Below are positions 1-5,619 of a stretch of DNA of 5,699 nucleotides, one piece after another. A program made the position numbers and the translations under genes. Below the pieces are notes generated by a model. That model saw only the letters and a list, made by a program, of their open reading frames with translations, made no database searches and was not told the DNA's origin. The DNA comes from Solirubrobacterales bacterium (lineage in GTDB: Bacteria > Actinomycetota > Thermoleophilia > Solirubrobacterales > Solirubrobacteraceae), in contig JAOPZO010000245.1 in NCBI GenBank assembly GCA_025964065.1, forward strand, positions 1 through 5,699, written 5' to 3'. Each line of letters begins with the position of its first letter. The first letter of the stretch is position 1.

Positions 1-289
1 CGGCGCGCTCGAGGGCCAGCAGCCGGTCCGCCGCGGCGCTCGCGTGGGCGGCGGCCTCGGCGTGGCCGAGCGGCGCCGCGGGCGGCAGCTCGAGCGCTCC
101 GTCCGAGCCCAGGACGGGCGCGAACGGGGCTTCGCCCGGGGAGGGGGAGAACACGGCGAAGATCCCGCCGCGCATCCCGCCCCGCGCCATGCGCGGGAGG
201 TCGAGGTGCCCCGTGGCCCGCCCGGCGGCGAGGTCGGCGTGGTCCTCCCGCGTCAGCGCGTCGTTGTGGCCGTCGAAGATCGCCCGCAC
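1..289 (-). CDS. Membrane dipeptidase (peptidase M19 family), N-terminal 96 residues, cut by the window edge
   Basis: This is the amino-terminal part of a zinc dipeptidase of the M19 (renal/membrane dipeptidase) family, which hydrolyses dipeptides and in bacteria often acts on peptides containing D-residues or modified residues. It starts at a GTG and reads VRAIFDGHNDALTREDHADL. The DGHND motif (His8, Asp10) matches the first two metal ligands of the family. Residues 28-50 (HLDLPRMARGGMRGGIFAVF and on) match the conserved 'HxDLPRxxxGG..gxFfavf' stretch. The remaining ligands (a Glu and two His) lie beyond the window. No signal peptide is visible, so the enzyme is probably cytoplasmic. The start is fixed by an in-frame TAG 24 nt upstream and an AGGAG 6 nt before the GTG; no other start lies between. 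The gene is probably co-transcribed with the RTX gene. The family is confident; the substrate is unknown. Confidence 0.85.
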   Translation of the reverse strand, partial: MRAIFDGHNDALTREDHADLAAGRATGHLDLPRMARGGMRGGIFAVFSPSPGEAPFAPVLGSDGALELPPAAPLGHAEAAAHASAAADRLLALERA

Positions 290-293
290 GCGT

Positions 294-306
294 GGCTCCT
301 GGAGCC
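294..306 (-). promoter_or_regulatory. Ribosome binding site of the dipeptidase gene, inside a small palindrome
   Basis: On the minus strand AGGAG (296-300) lies 6 nt upstream of the GTG at 289. Together with the absence of any other start after the TAG at 314-316, this decides the dipeptidase start. The site lies inside the odd-length palindrome GGCTCCAGGAGCC, so weak local pairing of the ribosome site is possible. The stem would be short, and I infer no regulation from it. Confidence 0.6.
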
Positions 307-313
307 TGCGGTC

Positions 314-1963
314 CTAGAGCACGACCTCGCAGTTGCGCGTGCGGTCGCCCTTGTCCTTCGCGACGGCGTCGCGACCGGGACCGCAGTCGATGACGTCCTT
401 GCCGCCGCTGACGGCGTAGATGCGGTCGTCGCCCCCGCCACCGAAGAGCTTGTCGTCGCCGTAGCCGCCGTTGAGCGCGTCGTCGCCGGCGCCGCCGCGC
501 AGCACGTCCTCGCCGCGGCCGCCCTCGAGCTCGTCGTCGCCGAGGCCGCCGTCCAGCACGTCGTCGCCGAAGCGGCCGAAGAGCTCGTCCGCCCCCGCGC
601 CGCCGAAGAGGCGGTCGTGGCCGCCGGCGCCCTCGAGGAAGTCCGAGCCGCCGTTGCCGAGGAGCGTGTCCTTGCCGGCGGTGCCGATGATGCGCTCGTC
701 GGCGTCCGTGTTGCCCTTGCAGCCCTTCGCGTACGAGCAGATGACGCGCGACTCCTGGGCCTGCACGTGCTCGAGCAGCTGCTCGCCCGCCCTGCCCGCG
801 GAGGCCATGGCGGCGTTGGTCCAGCCCGTGGACAGGATGTTCAGGCGGGCGGCGGCGATCGCGTCCATGTCGGTCGGGTCGACGCCCGCGACCTGCAGGA
901 TGCCGCCGACGAGCAGGCCCGTGACCTCACCGATCGCCGGGGCGCCGGGGAGCGTCGGGAGGCCGGGGAGGGAGATGAGGTTCGGGTTGGCGAAGGCGGT
1001 CGTTGCCGGCACCGGGATCCGGGGCGAGGTGGGGACGCCCGGGAGCGACGCGACCGGGACCGGCGCCTGGCGGGGCCGGCCCGTGGTGCGGCCGCCGCCG
1101 GACGGGCTCGGGAGCACGACGACCTCGCAGGCCTGGGCCTGGTCGGCCTCGCCGCGGGAGGAGGTGTAGAGGACGTCGTTGCCCGCGCCGCAGTCGACCT
1201 TGTCCTGGCCCGGACCGGAGAAGACGACGTCGTCGCCCGCGCCCGCGTCGACGGTGTCCTCGCCGCCGAAGCCGTAGATCGTGTCGTTGCCGTCGCCACC
1301 GACGAAGTCGCCGTTGCCGCCATCGTCGAGGAGGATGTCGTTTCCGGGCCCGCCGACGATCTTCTGCCCGGGGTTCTGGCCGGCGCCCGCGTCGATGCGG
1401 TCGTTGCCCGGGCCGCCGTCGAGGACGTCGCCGCCCGAGCCGCCGAAGAGGACGTCGTCGCCCTCGCCGCCGGAGATGCGCCGGTCCGAGCCGAGGTTGC
1501 CGTGCAGGAAGTCGTCGCCCGGGCCACCGTCGAGCAGCTTGTCGTCGCCCGCACGGGACTCGACGATGAAGTCGTTGCCGGGGCCGCCGACGAGCGTGTC
1601 GTCGCCGTCGCCGCCGTCCATGACGTCGTCGCCGTCACCGCCCTCGAGGCCGTCGTTGCCGCTCTCGCCGTGCAGGCGGTCGCGGTCGGCGCCGCCCAGG
1701 AGCGTGTCGTTGCCTGTGTCGCCGTCGAGGCGGTCCGCGCCGCTGCCGCCGAGGAGTACGTCGGCGCCGTTGCCGCCCAGGAGCCAGTCGGCGCCGCCCC
1801 CGCCGTCGAGGCGGTCCGAGGAGCCGCCGCCCGAGATCGTGTCGGGTCCGGAGGAGCCGGTGATGCGGTCCGCCAGCCGGGTTCCGCTCTTTTTCGCGAC
1901 CGCGGTGGCGGCCATGAGCGAGAAGAGGATGACGACCGACATCAGGAGGGTGCGTGAGCGCAT
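314..1963 (-). CDS. Secreted two-module RTX (calcium-binding nonapeptide repeat) protein
   Basis: A 549-residue protein built mainly of RTX nonapeptides (GGxGxDxUx), which in known families bind calcium and fold into a parallel beta-roll outside the cell. Residues 1-23 look like a Sec signal peptide: RSR, then a hydrophobic core, then ATAVA before KKSG. Residues 36-266 are repeat block 1, residues 427-535 block 2. Each block closes with a similar cap: DCGAGND...ACEVVV (Cys258, Cys279) and DCGPGRD...NCEVVL (Cys527, Cys545). Between them lie a Pro-rich linker (about 282-342) and an unrecognised segment (about 343-421) with a third Cys pair (409, 415). I see no enzyme domain, LPXTG motif or C-terminal membrane helix. 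The frame is open to 2311, but ATG 1963 is chosen because the signal peptide begins there and codons just upstream lose GC3 bias. No good Shine-Dalgarno precedes it. Function is unknown; a surface, adhesive or matrix role is a guess. Confidence 0.88.
   Translation of the reverse strand: MRSRTLLMSVVILFSLMAATAVAKKSGTRLADRITGSSGPDTISGGGSSDRLDGGGGADWLLGGNGADVLLGGSGADRLDGDTGNDTLLGGADRDRLHGESGNDGLEGGDGDDVMDGGDGDDTLVGGPGNDFIVESRAGDDKLLDGGPGDDFLHGNLGSDRRISGGEGDDVLFGGSGGDVLDGGPGNDRIDAGAGQNPGQKIVGGPGNDILLDDGGNGDFVGGDGNDTIYGFGGEDTVDAGAGDDVVFSGPGQDKVDCGAGNDVLYTSSRGEADQAQACEVVVLPSPSGGGRTTGRPRQAPVPVASLPGVPTSPRIPVPATTAFANPNLISLPGLPTLPGAPAIGEVTGLLVGGILQVAGVDPTDMDAIAAARLNILSTGWTNAAMASAGRAGEQLLEHVQAQESRVICSYAKGCKGNTDADERIIGTAGKDTLLGNGGSDFLEGAGGHDRLFGGAGADELFGRFGDDVLDGGLGDDELEGGRGEDVLRGGAGDDALNGGYGDDKLFGGGGDDRIYAVSGGKDVIDCGPGRDAVAKDKGDRTRNCEVVL
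359..685 (-). repeat. RTX block 2 (residues 427-535 of the RTX protein)
   Basis: Ten nonapeptides in perfect register (residues 427-516, from GTAGKDTLL to GGGGDDRIY) are followed by a 10-mer (517-526) and the Cys-bearing cap unit CGPGRDAVA. This block is more regular than block 1. It opens with ADERIIGTAGKDTLLG, the same kind of capping start seen at block 1 (ADRITGSSGPDTISGG), so the two blocks look like two complete RTX modules rather than one interrupted array. Confidence 0.85.
1166..1858 (-). repeat. RTX block 1 (residues 36-266 of the RTX protein)
   Basis: Eleven nonapeptide units run in unbroken 9-residue register from residue 36 to 134, for example GGNGADVLL, GGSGADRLD and GGDGDDVMD. 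The register is then interrupted by an 11-residue insert (135-145), a 10-mer (155-164), a 12-mer (192-203), an 11-mer (204-214) and a 7-mer (215-221). It resumes as five nonapeptides to residue 266. About 24 units in all. The aspartates at position 6 and the small hydrophobics at position 8 are the calcium-binding and core positions of the RTX fold. Confidence 0.85.
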
Positions 1964-1964
1964 C

Positions 1965-2050
1965 GGACCGGTTGTCGACCCGTTGTCCGGGTTCCTTGAG
2001 GAAACGGGCGCGAATTCCTCTGTTCGACCGGGCTCGGGGTCGACCGGTCC
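1965..2050. repeat. Imperfect inverted repeat and 11-bp-spaced GTTGTC direct repeat upstream of the RTX gene
   Basis: The left arm (1965-1981) is GGACCGG-TTG-TCGACCC and the right arm (2037-2050) is GGGTCGACCGGTCC. The arms pair over 7+7 bp with a 3-nt bulge, about 55 bp apart. The left arm starts 1 bp upstream of the RTX start codon. Within and next to it GTTGTC occurs twice (1971-1976 and 1982-1987), 11 bp apart, one helical turn. No TA dinucleotide exists anywhere in 1964-2056, so no TAnnnT -10 element can be placed. This could be an operator or a leader stem for the RTX gene; the role is inferred only. Confidence 0.4.
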
Positions 2051-2056
2051 GCCCGG

Positions 2057-2402
2057 ATGGTCGCCGCCGCCGAGCGCCGGGACGCGGGGCACGTCGCGGC
2101 GGGCCGCGCGGCGTTCGTGCAGGCCGAGCATCGCGACCTCGACGTGGAGGAGGCGCGGTTCGAGCGTGCCGGCCATCCACCTGCCGGTCCTCCTGCGGGC
2201 CCGCCCGGGGGAGGAGCCCGGGGTGCTCGCGCCCGGCGGGCTTCGCCACGCGAGCTCCCAGCCCCTCGAGCCGGACGCAGCCGACCTGTCCGCCGCGCGG
2301 GTGTGCGGCACGTTCCAGGCGCACGGCTCCCGCGTCGAGGCGGTGCTGCGCGGTGACGTCCCCGGCGGGCCGGTGCGCTCGGGTCCTCGCCACCCCGCCT
2401 GA
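2057..2402 (+). pseudogene. Possible small plus-strand gene broken by a frameshift near 2165
   Basis: From ATG 2057 to about 2164 the frame MVAAAERRDAGHVAAGRAAF... has near-complete GC3 (one A/T third base in 36 codons) with A/T concentrated in second positions. At 2165-2167 that pattern stops in this frame. It continues one base further on, in the frame starting GTG 2166 (VPAIHLPVLLRARPGEEPGV...), and runs to the TGA at 2400-2402. Joined, the two parts would give about 114 residues. The mirrored minus frames have no stop before entering the RTX gene, which favours the plus strand. The TGA lies inside the stem-loop at 2395-2427, just as the stop of the neighbouring PLP-enzyme gene lies in the second copy. 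I recognise no family, and there is no ribosome site at 2057. Alternatives are a short gene starting at GTG 2166 (78 residues; GGAGGAGG 12 nt upstream), a sequencing error, or chance composition. Confidence 0.3.
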
Positions 2403-2427
2403 AAGGGGCCTGACCCCTTTCAGGCGG
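2395..2427. repeat. Stem-loop repeat copy 1, possible bidirectional terminator
   Basis: A perfect 14-bp stem (2395-2408 with 2414-2427) closes a 5-nt loop CCTGA. The core arms are GAAAGGGG and CCCCTTTC. The left arm carries the TGA that ends the plus-strand frame at 2402. There is no U-tract, so intrinsic termination is plausible but not typical. A second copy with the same core arms lies at 2546-2566. The motif resembles dispersed intergenic palindromes with a GGGGTCAGACCCC-type core that I recall from other bacterial genomes, so it may be a REP-like element. Confidence 0.6.
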
Positions 2428-2499
2428 TGGGGTTGCAGAAGTGCGCCGGACTGCGTAGGAGCACGCGCGGACGTGCGGAGGAACGAGCCCCGCGCGGAC

Positions 2500-2521
2500 G
2501 GCGCCGGCGGCCGTCGGCGCC
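2500..2521. repeat. GC-rich 22-bp near-palindrome in the intergenic region
   Basis: GGCGCCGGCGG followed by CCGTCGGCGCC matches its own reverse complement at 20 of 22 positions; the one imperfect pair would be a G-U wobble in RNA. It lies between the two stem-loop copies, in the 118-bp stretch 2428-2545 where I see nothing else. In DNA this rich in G and C such a palindrome may be chance. Confidence 0.35.
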
Positions 2522-2545
2522 CGGAACCGGCTCAGGGCCTGGTCC

Positions 2546-2566
2546 GAAAGGGGTCTGGCCCCTTTC
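2546..2566. repeat. Stem-loop repeat copy 2, overlapping the stop codon of the PLP-enzyme gene
   Basis: Arms GAAAGGGG (2546-2553) and CCCCTTTC (2559-2566) form an 8-bp stem around the loop TCTGG. The core arms equal those of copy 1, but the outer stem is not conserved. Read on the minus strand, the PLP-enzyme gene ends ...CTC TGA AAGGGG, so its TGA stop (2565-2567) is formed by the repeat itself. The position fits a terminator for that gene, though no U-tract follows. Confidence 0.6.
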
Positions 2567-3644
2567 AGAGGGCGCGGAGGAGGCGGTCCAGGTCCGACTC
2601 GTCGTTCCAGGCGCCCACGGAGGCGCGAAGGAACGGCGTGCCGGGGAGCGGGCGGACCGTGATGCCGGCGGCCGCGAGGCGGGCGGCCGCCGCATCGGGG
2701 TCCGGCTGCTCCCAGGCCACGAGCGTCGTCGCGTCGCGCGGCGCCACGGCCCGGCCCGTCGCCCGCAGGCGCTCCGCCAGTCTCGCGGCGAGGCCGGTGG
2801 CCCGGTCGTGCACCTCGGGCCACCCCTGCTCCGCGAGGACATCGTGGGCGGCGAGCGCCGCCAGCATCGCCTCGTTCGAGAGCGCCGGGGCGTCGAGCGC
2901 ACGGGCGTCCTGCCAGGCCAGGGCGCGCAGGCCGTCGCTCGGCACGCTGAGGTTGAGGTACGTCGGCGTCCGCACGGACAGGCGCTCCCGCCACCGCGGC
3001 GCCACCCACAGCAGCCCGGTCCCCACGGGCCCGCAGAGCCACTTCTGGCCCGCCGCGGCGTAGAACGCGCAGCCGAGCGCCGCGACGTCGACGGGCACCG
3101 CGCCCGCTCCCTGCGCACCGTCGAGCAGCACGGGCACGTCCTCGGAGAGCTCCGCCAGCGCCGTCGGCGCGAGCGCCCCCGAGATCCACGACACGTGGGA
3201 GCAGGCCACGAGGCGCGTCCGCGGGCTCACCGCGTCCGGGATGTCGGCCAGCGGCACCGCGCGGACGTCCACGCCCAGCTGCTCGCGCGCGGCGGCGAGC
3301 GGCCCGTAGAGGCCCGGGTGCTCGTCGTCCGCGGTCAGGACCTCGTCGCCCCGGCGCAGGCCGAGGCCCGAGAGGACCGCCGCCATCCCGTCGCTCGTCG
3401 CCGTCGTGAGCGCCACGTCCTCCGGGCGCCCGCCGACCACTCCCGCGTACGCGGCGCGCAGCGCGTCGCGGACCTCGTACATCCGCTCGAAGTACGCCTT
3501 CCCGCGCCCCTGCTCCGCCGCCGCGAGACCCGAGTCGGCCGCGGCGCGCAGCGCGGCCGCGGGCAGCGGGCCGCACGTGCCGGCGTTCAGGTAGGCGACC
3601 GACTCGAAGACGGGGTACTGCGCGCGCAGCGCTGCGGCGTCCAT
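2565..3644 (-). CDS. Class-V-fold PLP-dependent enzyme (aminotransferase / cysteine lyase-like), complete
   Basis: A 359-residue fold-type-I PLP enzyme of the class V aminotransferase family, presumably cytoplasmic. The N-terminus AYLNAGTCGPLP (17-28) is the family's usual opening. TTATSDGM (80-87) is the phosphate-binding turn, DDEHPG (106-111) carries His109, SHVSWISG (149-156) follows, LLDGAQGAG (173-181) carries Asp175 and Gln178, and GQKWLCGPVGTG (199-210) carries the PLP lysine, Lys201. The C-terminus RASVGAWNDESDLDRLL is also typical. No cysteine occurs after Cys204, so the catalytic Cys loop of IscS/SufS-type desulfurases is missing. The protein resembles the cysteine/cystine lyase, isopenicillin-N-epimerase-like and EgtE group, and its substrate cannot be read from sequence. 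ATG 3644 is chosen because the alignment begins there; the upstream extension to 3905 is antisense to thrS. The start has no well-placed Shine-Dalgarno (AGGAGG is 21 nt away), consistent with a leaderless mRNA. Confidence 0.88.
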   Translation of the reverse strand: MDAAALRAQYPVFESVAYLNAGTCGPLPAAALRAAADSGLAAAEQGRGKAYFERMYEVRDALRAAYAGVVGGRPEDVALTTATSDGMAAVLSGLGLRRGDEVLTADDEHPGLYGPLAAAREQLGVDVRAVPLADIPDAVSPRTRLVACSHVSWISGALAPTALAELSEDVPVLLDGAQGAGAVPVDVAALGCAFYAAAGQKWLCGPVGTGLLWVAPRWRERLSVRTPTYLNLSVPSDGLRALAWQDARALDAPALSNEAMLAALAAHDVLAEQGWPEVHDRATGLAARLAERLRATGRAVAPRDATTLVAWEQPDPDAAAARLAAAGITVRPLPGTPFLRASVGAWNDESDLDRLLRAL

Positions 3645-3650
3645 GCCCCG

Positions 3651-3656
3651 ACGGTA
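3651..3656 (-). promoter_or_regulatory. Putative -10 element of the PLP-enzyme gene (leaderless)
   Basis: On the minus strand TACCGT fits the TAnnnT pattern and ends 6 nt before the ATG at 3644. Transcription would then start at, or within a base of, the A of the start codon. I see no convincing -35 hexamer at 16-18 bp. The missing ribosome site supports the reading, but six bases of match are weak evidence alone. Confidence 0.45.
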
Positions 3657-3680
3657 CCCCGTGCGCCTCCTGGCCTCGAC

Positions 3681-3686
3681 TAGCCT
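3681..3686 (+). promoter_or_regulatory. Putative -10 element of thrS (leaderless)
   Basis: TAGCCT fits TAnnnT and ends 7 nt before the thrS ATG at 3694, placing the transcript start at about 3693-3694. No Shine-Dalgarno lies at the usual distance and no clear -35 is present. The 49-bp gap to the divergent gene leaves no room for a T-box leader or attenuator, so thrS here is probably not controlled by that route. Confidence 0.5.
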
Positions 3687-3693
3687 TGGGCCG

Positions 3694-5619
3694 ATGCAGG
3701 TCACCCTCCCCGACGGCAATGTCCTCGAGCTCGAAGAAGGCGCCACCGGCCACGACGCGGCTCTTGCGATCGGCCCCGGCCTCGCAAAGGCGGCCCTGGC
3801 CATCAAGCAGCAGGGCGAGGTCCGCGACCTGTCGGCGCCGCTCGTCCCCGACGAGCCCATCGAGATCGTCACGGAGCGCTCGGGCCAGGACGCGCTCGAC
3901 CTCATCCGCCACGACGCCGCGCACGTCTACGCCGCCGCGATGCTCGAGCTCTACCCCGGGGTGAAGATCTCCATCGGCCCCCCGATCGAGAACGGCTTCT
4001 ACAACGACGTCGAGCTCCCCGAGGGCGAGACGCTGACCGACGCGGACTTCTCCCGCATCGAGCAGCAGATGAAGCAGCACATCAAGGCCGACGAGACCTT
4101 CGTCCGCGAGGACGTGCCGGTCGCCGAGGCTCGCGAGCGCTACCTCGCCGAGGGGCAGGACTACAAGGTCGAGCTCATCGACGACCTCGTCGCCAAGCAA
4201 GGCGTCGACACCGTCTCGCTGTACACGAACGGCCCCTTCACCGACCTCTGCCGCGGGCCGCACGCGCCGTCGACGAAGCGCATCAAGGCCTTCAAGCTCC
4301 AGAGCGTCGCGGGCGCCTACTGGCGCGGGGACGCGAGCCGCACGATGCTCACCCGCGTCTACGGCACGGCGTTCTTCTCGAAGTCCGACCTCGCCGAGCA
4401 CCTCGAGCGCATCGAGGAGGCCAAGAAGCGCGACCACCGCCGCCTCGGCCCGCAGCTCGGGCTCTTCGAGTTCTCCCCCGTCGCGCAGGGCGCCGCGTTC
4501 TGGCTCCCGCGCGGCACCACGGTCTTCAACGAGCTCGTGAAGCTCTCGCGCGAGATGGGGGACCCCCGCGGCTACCAGGAGGTCAAGACCCCGCAGCTCT
4601 ACGACGCCGAGCTGTGGCGGACCTCGGGCCACTGGGGGAAGTACAAGGAGAACATGTTCCTGACGGAGTCCGAGGACTCCGAGATGGCCCTCAAGCCCAT
4701 GAACTGCCCGGGCCACGCCCAGCTCTTCAAGACGCAGCAGTGGAGCTACCGCGACCTGCCCGTCCGCTACTCCGAGCCCGGCCTGCTGCACCGCAACGAG
4801 CTGAGCGGCGCCCTGCACGGCCTGCTGCGCGTGCGGCACTTCGCCCAGGACGACGCCCACGTCTTCTGCACGGAGGAGCAGGTGCCCGCGGAGGTCGCGG
4901 CCTGCCTCGAGTTCGCGTTCGCGACCTACGGCGTCTTCGGCTTCGAGAACATCACGGTCGAGCTCTCCACCCGCCCGGAGAACCGCATCGGCACCGACGC
5001 GTTCTGGGACATGACCGAGGGCATCCTGCGCACCGTGCTCGAGGAGCAGGGCATCGCCTACGTCGTCAACGAGGGCGACGGCGCCTTCTACGCCCCGAAG
5101 ATCGACCTGCAGTACGCCGACTCGCTCGGCCGCTCCTGGCAGATCGGGACCGTGCAGCTCGACTACAACATGCCCGAGCGCTTCGGCCTGAGCTACATCG
5201 GCGCGGACAACGCCGAGCACCGGCCCGTGATGATCCACCGCGCGCTCATGGGCTCCTACGAGCGCTTCATCGGCATCCTCATCGAGGACACCGCGGGTGA
5301 GCTGCCGCTCTGGCTCGCACCCGTCCAGGCGATCGTGCTCCCCATCGCGGACCGCCACAACGACGCGGCGGCCACCGTCGTCGCCGAGCTCCGCGCCTCC
5401 GGGGTGCGGGCCGAGGTGGACGAGCGCACGGAGTCCGTCGGCCGCAAGATCCGCGACGCCGAACTCAGGAAGGTCCCGTACATGCTCGTGGTCGGCGATC
5501 GCGAGGCCGAGGACGGCACGGTCGCCGTGCGCAAGCACCGCGAGGGCGACGAGGGCACGGAAGCCGTCGCGGACTTCGCGGCCCGCGTCAGCGCCGACGT
5601 CGCCGCCCGCGTGCGGTGA
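3694..5619 (+). CDS. thrS: Threonyl-tRNA synthetase, complete
   Basis: Class II aminoacyl-tRNA synthetase that charges tRNA-Thr with threonine in the cytoplasm and edits mischarged Ser-tRNA-Thr. It is 641 residues long, close to the usual bacterial full-length form. Domains in order: TGS (1-60, MQVTLPDGNV...); editing domain (about 65-225) with His73 and His77 (HDAAH) and Cys186 and His190 (DLCRGPH); catalytic core (about 245-535); anticodon-binding domain (about 540-641). The catalytic zinc ligands Cys338 (MNCPGH), His389 (DDAHVF) and His515 (MIHRALMGS) are all present, as is the motif 2 arginine Arg367 in LLHRNELSGALHG. Nothing is degenerate. The start at ATG 3694 begins exactly with the TGS domain; an ATG at 3643 would add 17 unrelated residues and overlap the divergent gene's start. 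The stop overlaps the next start (GTGA), implying co-translation with a downstream gene. Confidence 0.98.
   Translation: MQVTLPDGNVLELEEGATGHDAALAIGPGLAKAALAIKQQGEVRDLSAPLVPDEPIEIVTERSGQDALDLIRHDAAHVYAAAMLELYPGVKISIGPPIENGFYNDVELPEGETLTDADFSRIEQQMKQHIKADETFVREDVPVAEARERYLAEGQDYKVELIDDLVAKQGVDTVSLYTNGPFTDLCRGPHAPSTKRIKAFKLQSVAGAYWRGDASRTMLTRVYGTAFFSKSDLAEHLERIEEAKKRDHRRLGPQLGLFEFSPVAQGAAFWLPRGTTVFNELVKLSREMGDPRGYQEVKTPQLYDAELWRTSGHWGKYKENMFLTESEDSEMALKPMNCPGHAQLFKTQQWSYRDLPVRYSEPGLLHRNELSGALHGLLRVRHFAQDDAHVFCTEEQVPAEVAACLEFAFATYGVFGFENITVELSTRPENRIGTDAFWDMTEGILRTVLEEQGIAYVVNEGDGAFYAPKIDLQYADSLGRSWQIGTVQLDYNMPERFGLSYIGADNAEHRPVMIHRALMGSYERFIGILIEDTAGELPLWLAPVQAIVLPIADRHNDAAATVVAELRASGVRAEVDERTESVGRKIRDAELRKVPYMLVVGDREAEDGTVAVRKHREGDEGTEAVADFAARVSADVAARVR

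Noticed and set aside
359..1858. CRISPR-like or minisatellite periodicity
   Set aside because: The 27-bp periodicity comes from protein nonapeptides; units differ at DNA level and there are no spacers.
44..1957. 637-residue plus-strand open frame across the RTX gene and the dipeptidase start
   Set aside because: It is the antisense shadow of the RTX repeats: Gly-Gly-Asp-Leu codons give stop-free Val/Ala-rich antisense frames. The minus strand carries a signal peptide, perfect nonapeptide register and a cap motif.
1964..2311. N-terminal extension of the RTX gene to an ATG at 2311
   Set aside because: It would put 116 residues before an obvious signal peptide, and codons in 1964-2040 lose GC3 bias in that frame, so this stretch looks noncoding.
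2427..3683. Plus-strand open frame of 418 residues over the PLP-enzyme gene
   Set aside because: Antisense to a gene with clear PLP-enzyme motifs; its Arg-rich sequence shows no motif.
3643..3693. Earlier thrS start at ATG 3643
   Set aside because: It adds 17 residues unlike the TGS domain and overlaps the start codon of the divergent gene; ATG 3694 begins exactly at the conserved N-terminus and follows a -10-like element.
3645..3693. T-box or other leader RNA before thrS
   Set aside because: Only 49 bp separate the divergent starts, far too short for a T-box, and the -10-like element leaves no leader.
1942..5538. 1198-residue minus-strand open frame through the thrS and PLP-enzyme region
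   Set aside because: It is antisense to a fully conserved thrS and out of frame with the PLP enzyme; its composition is low-complexity Arg/Ala/Gly. A GC-rich artefact.
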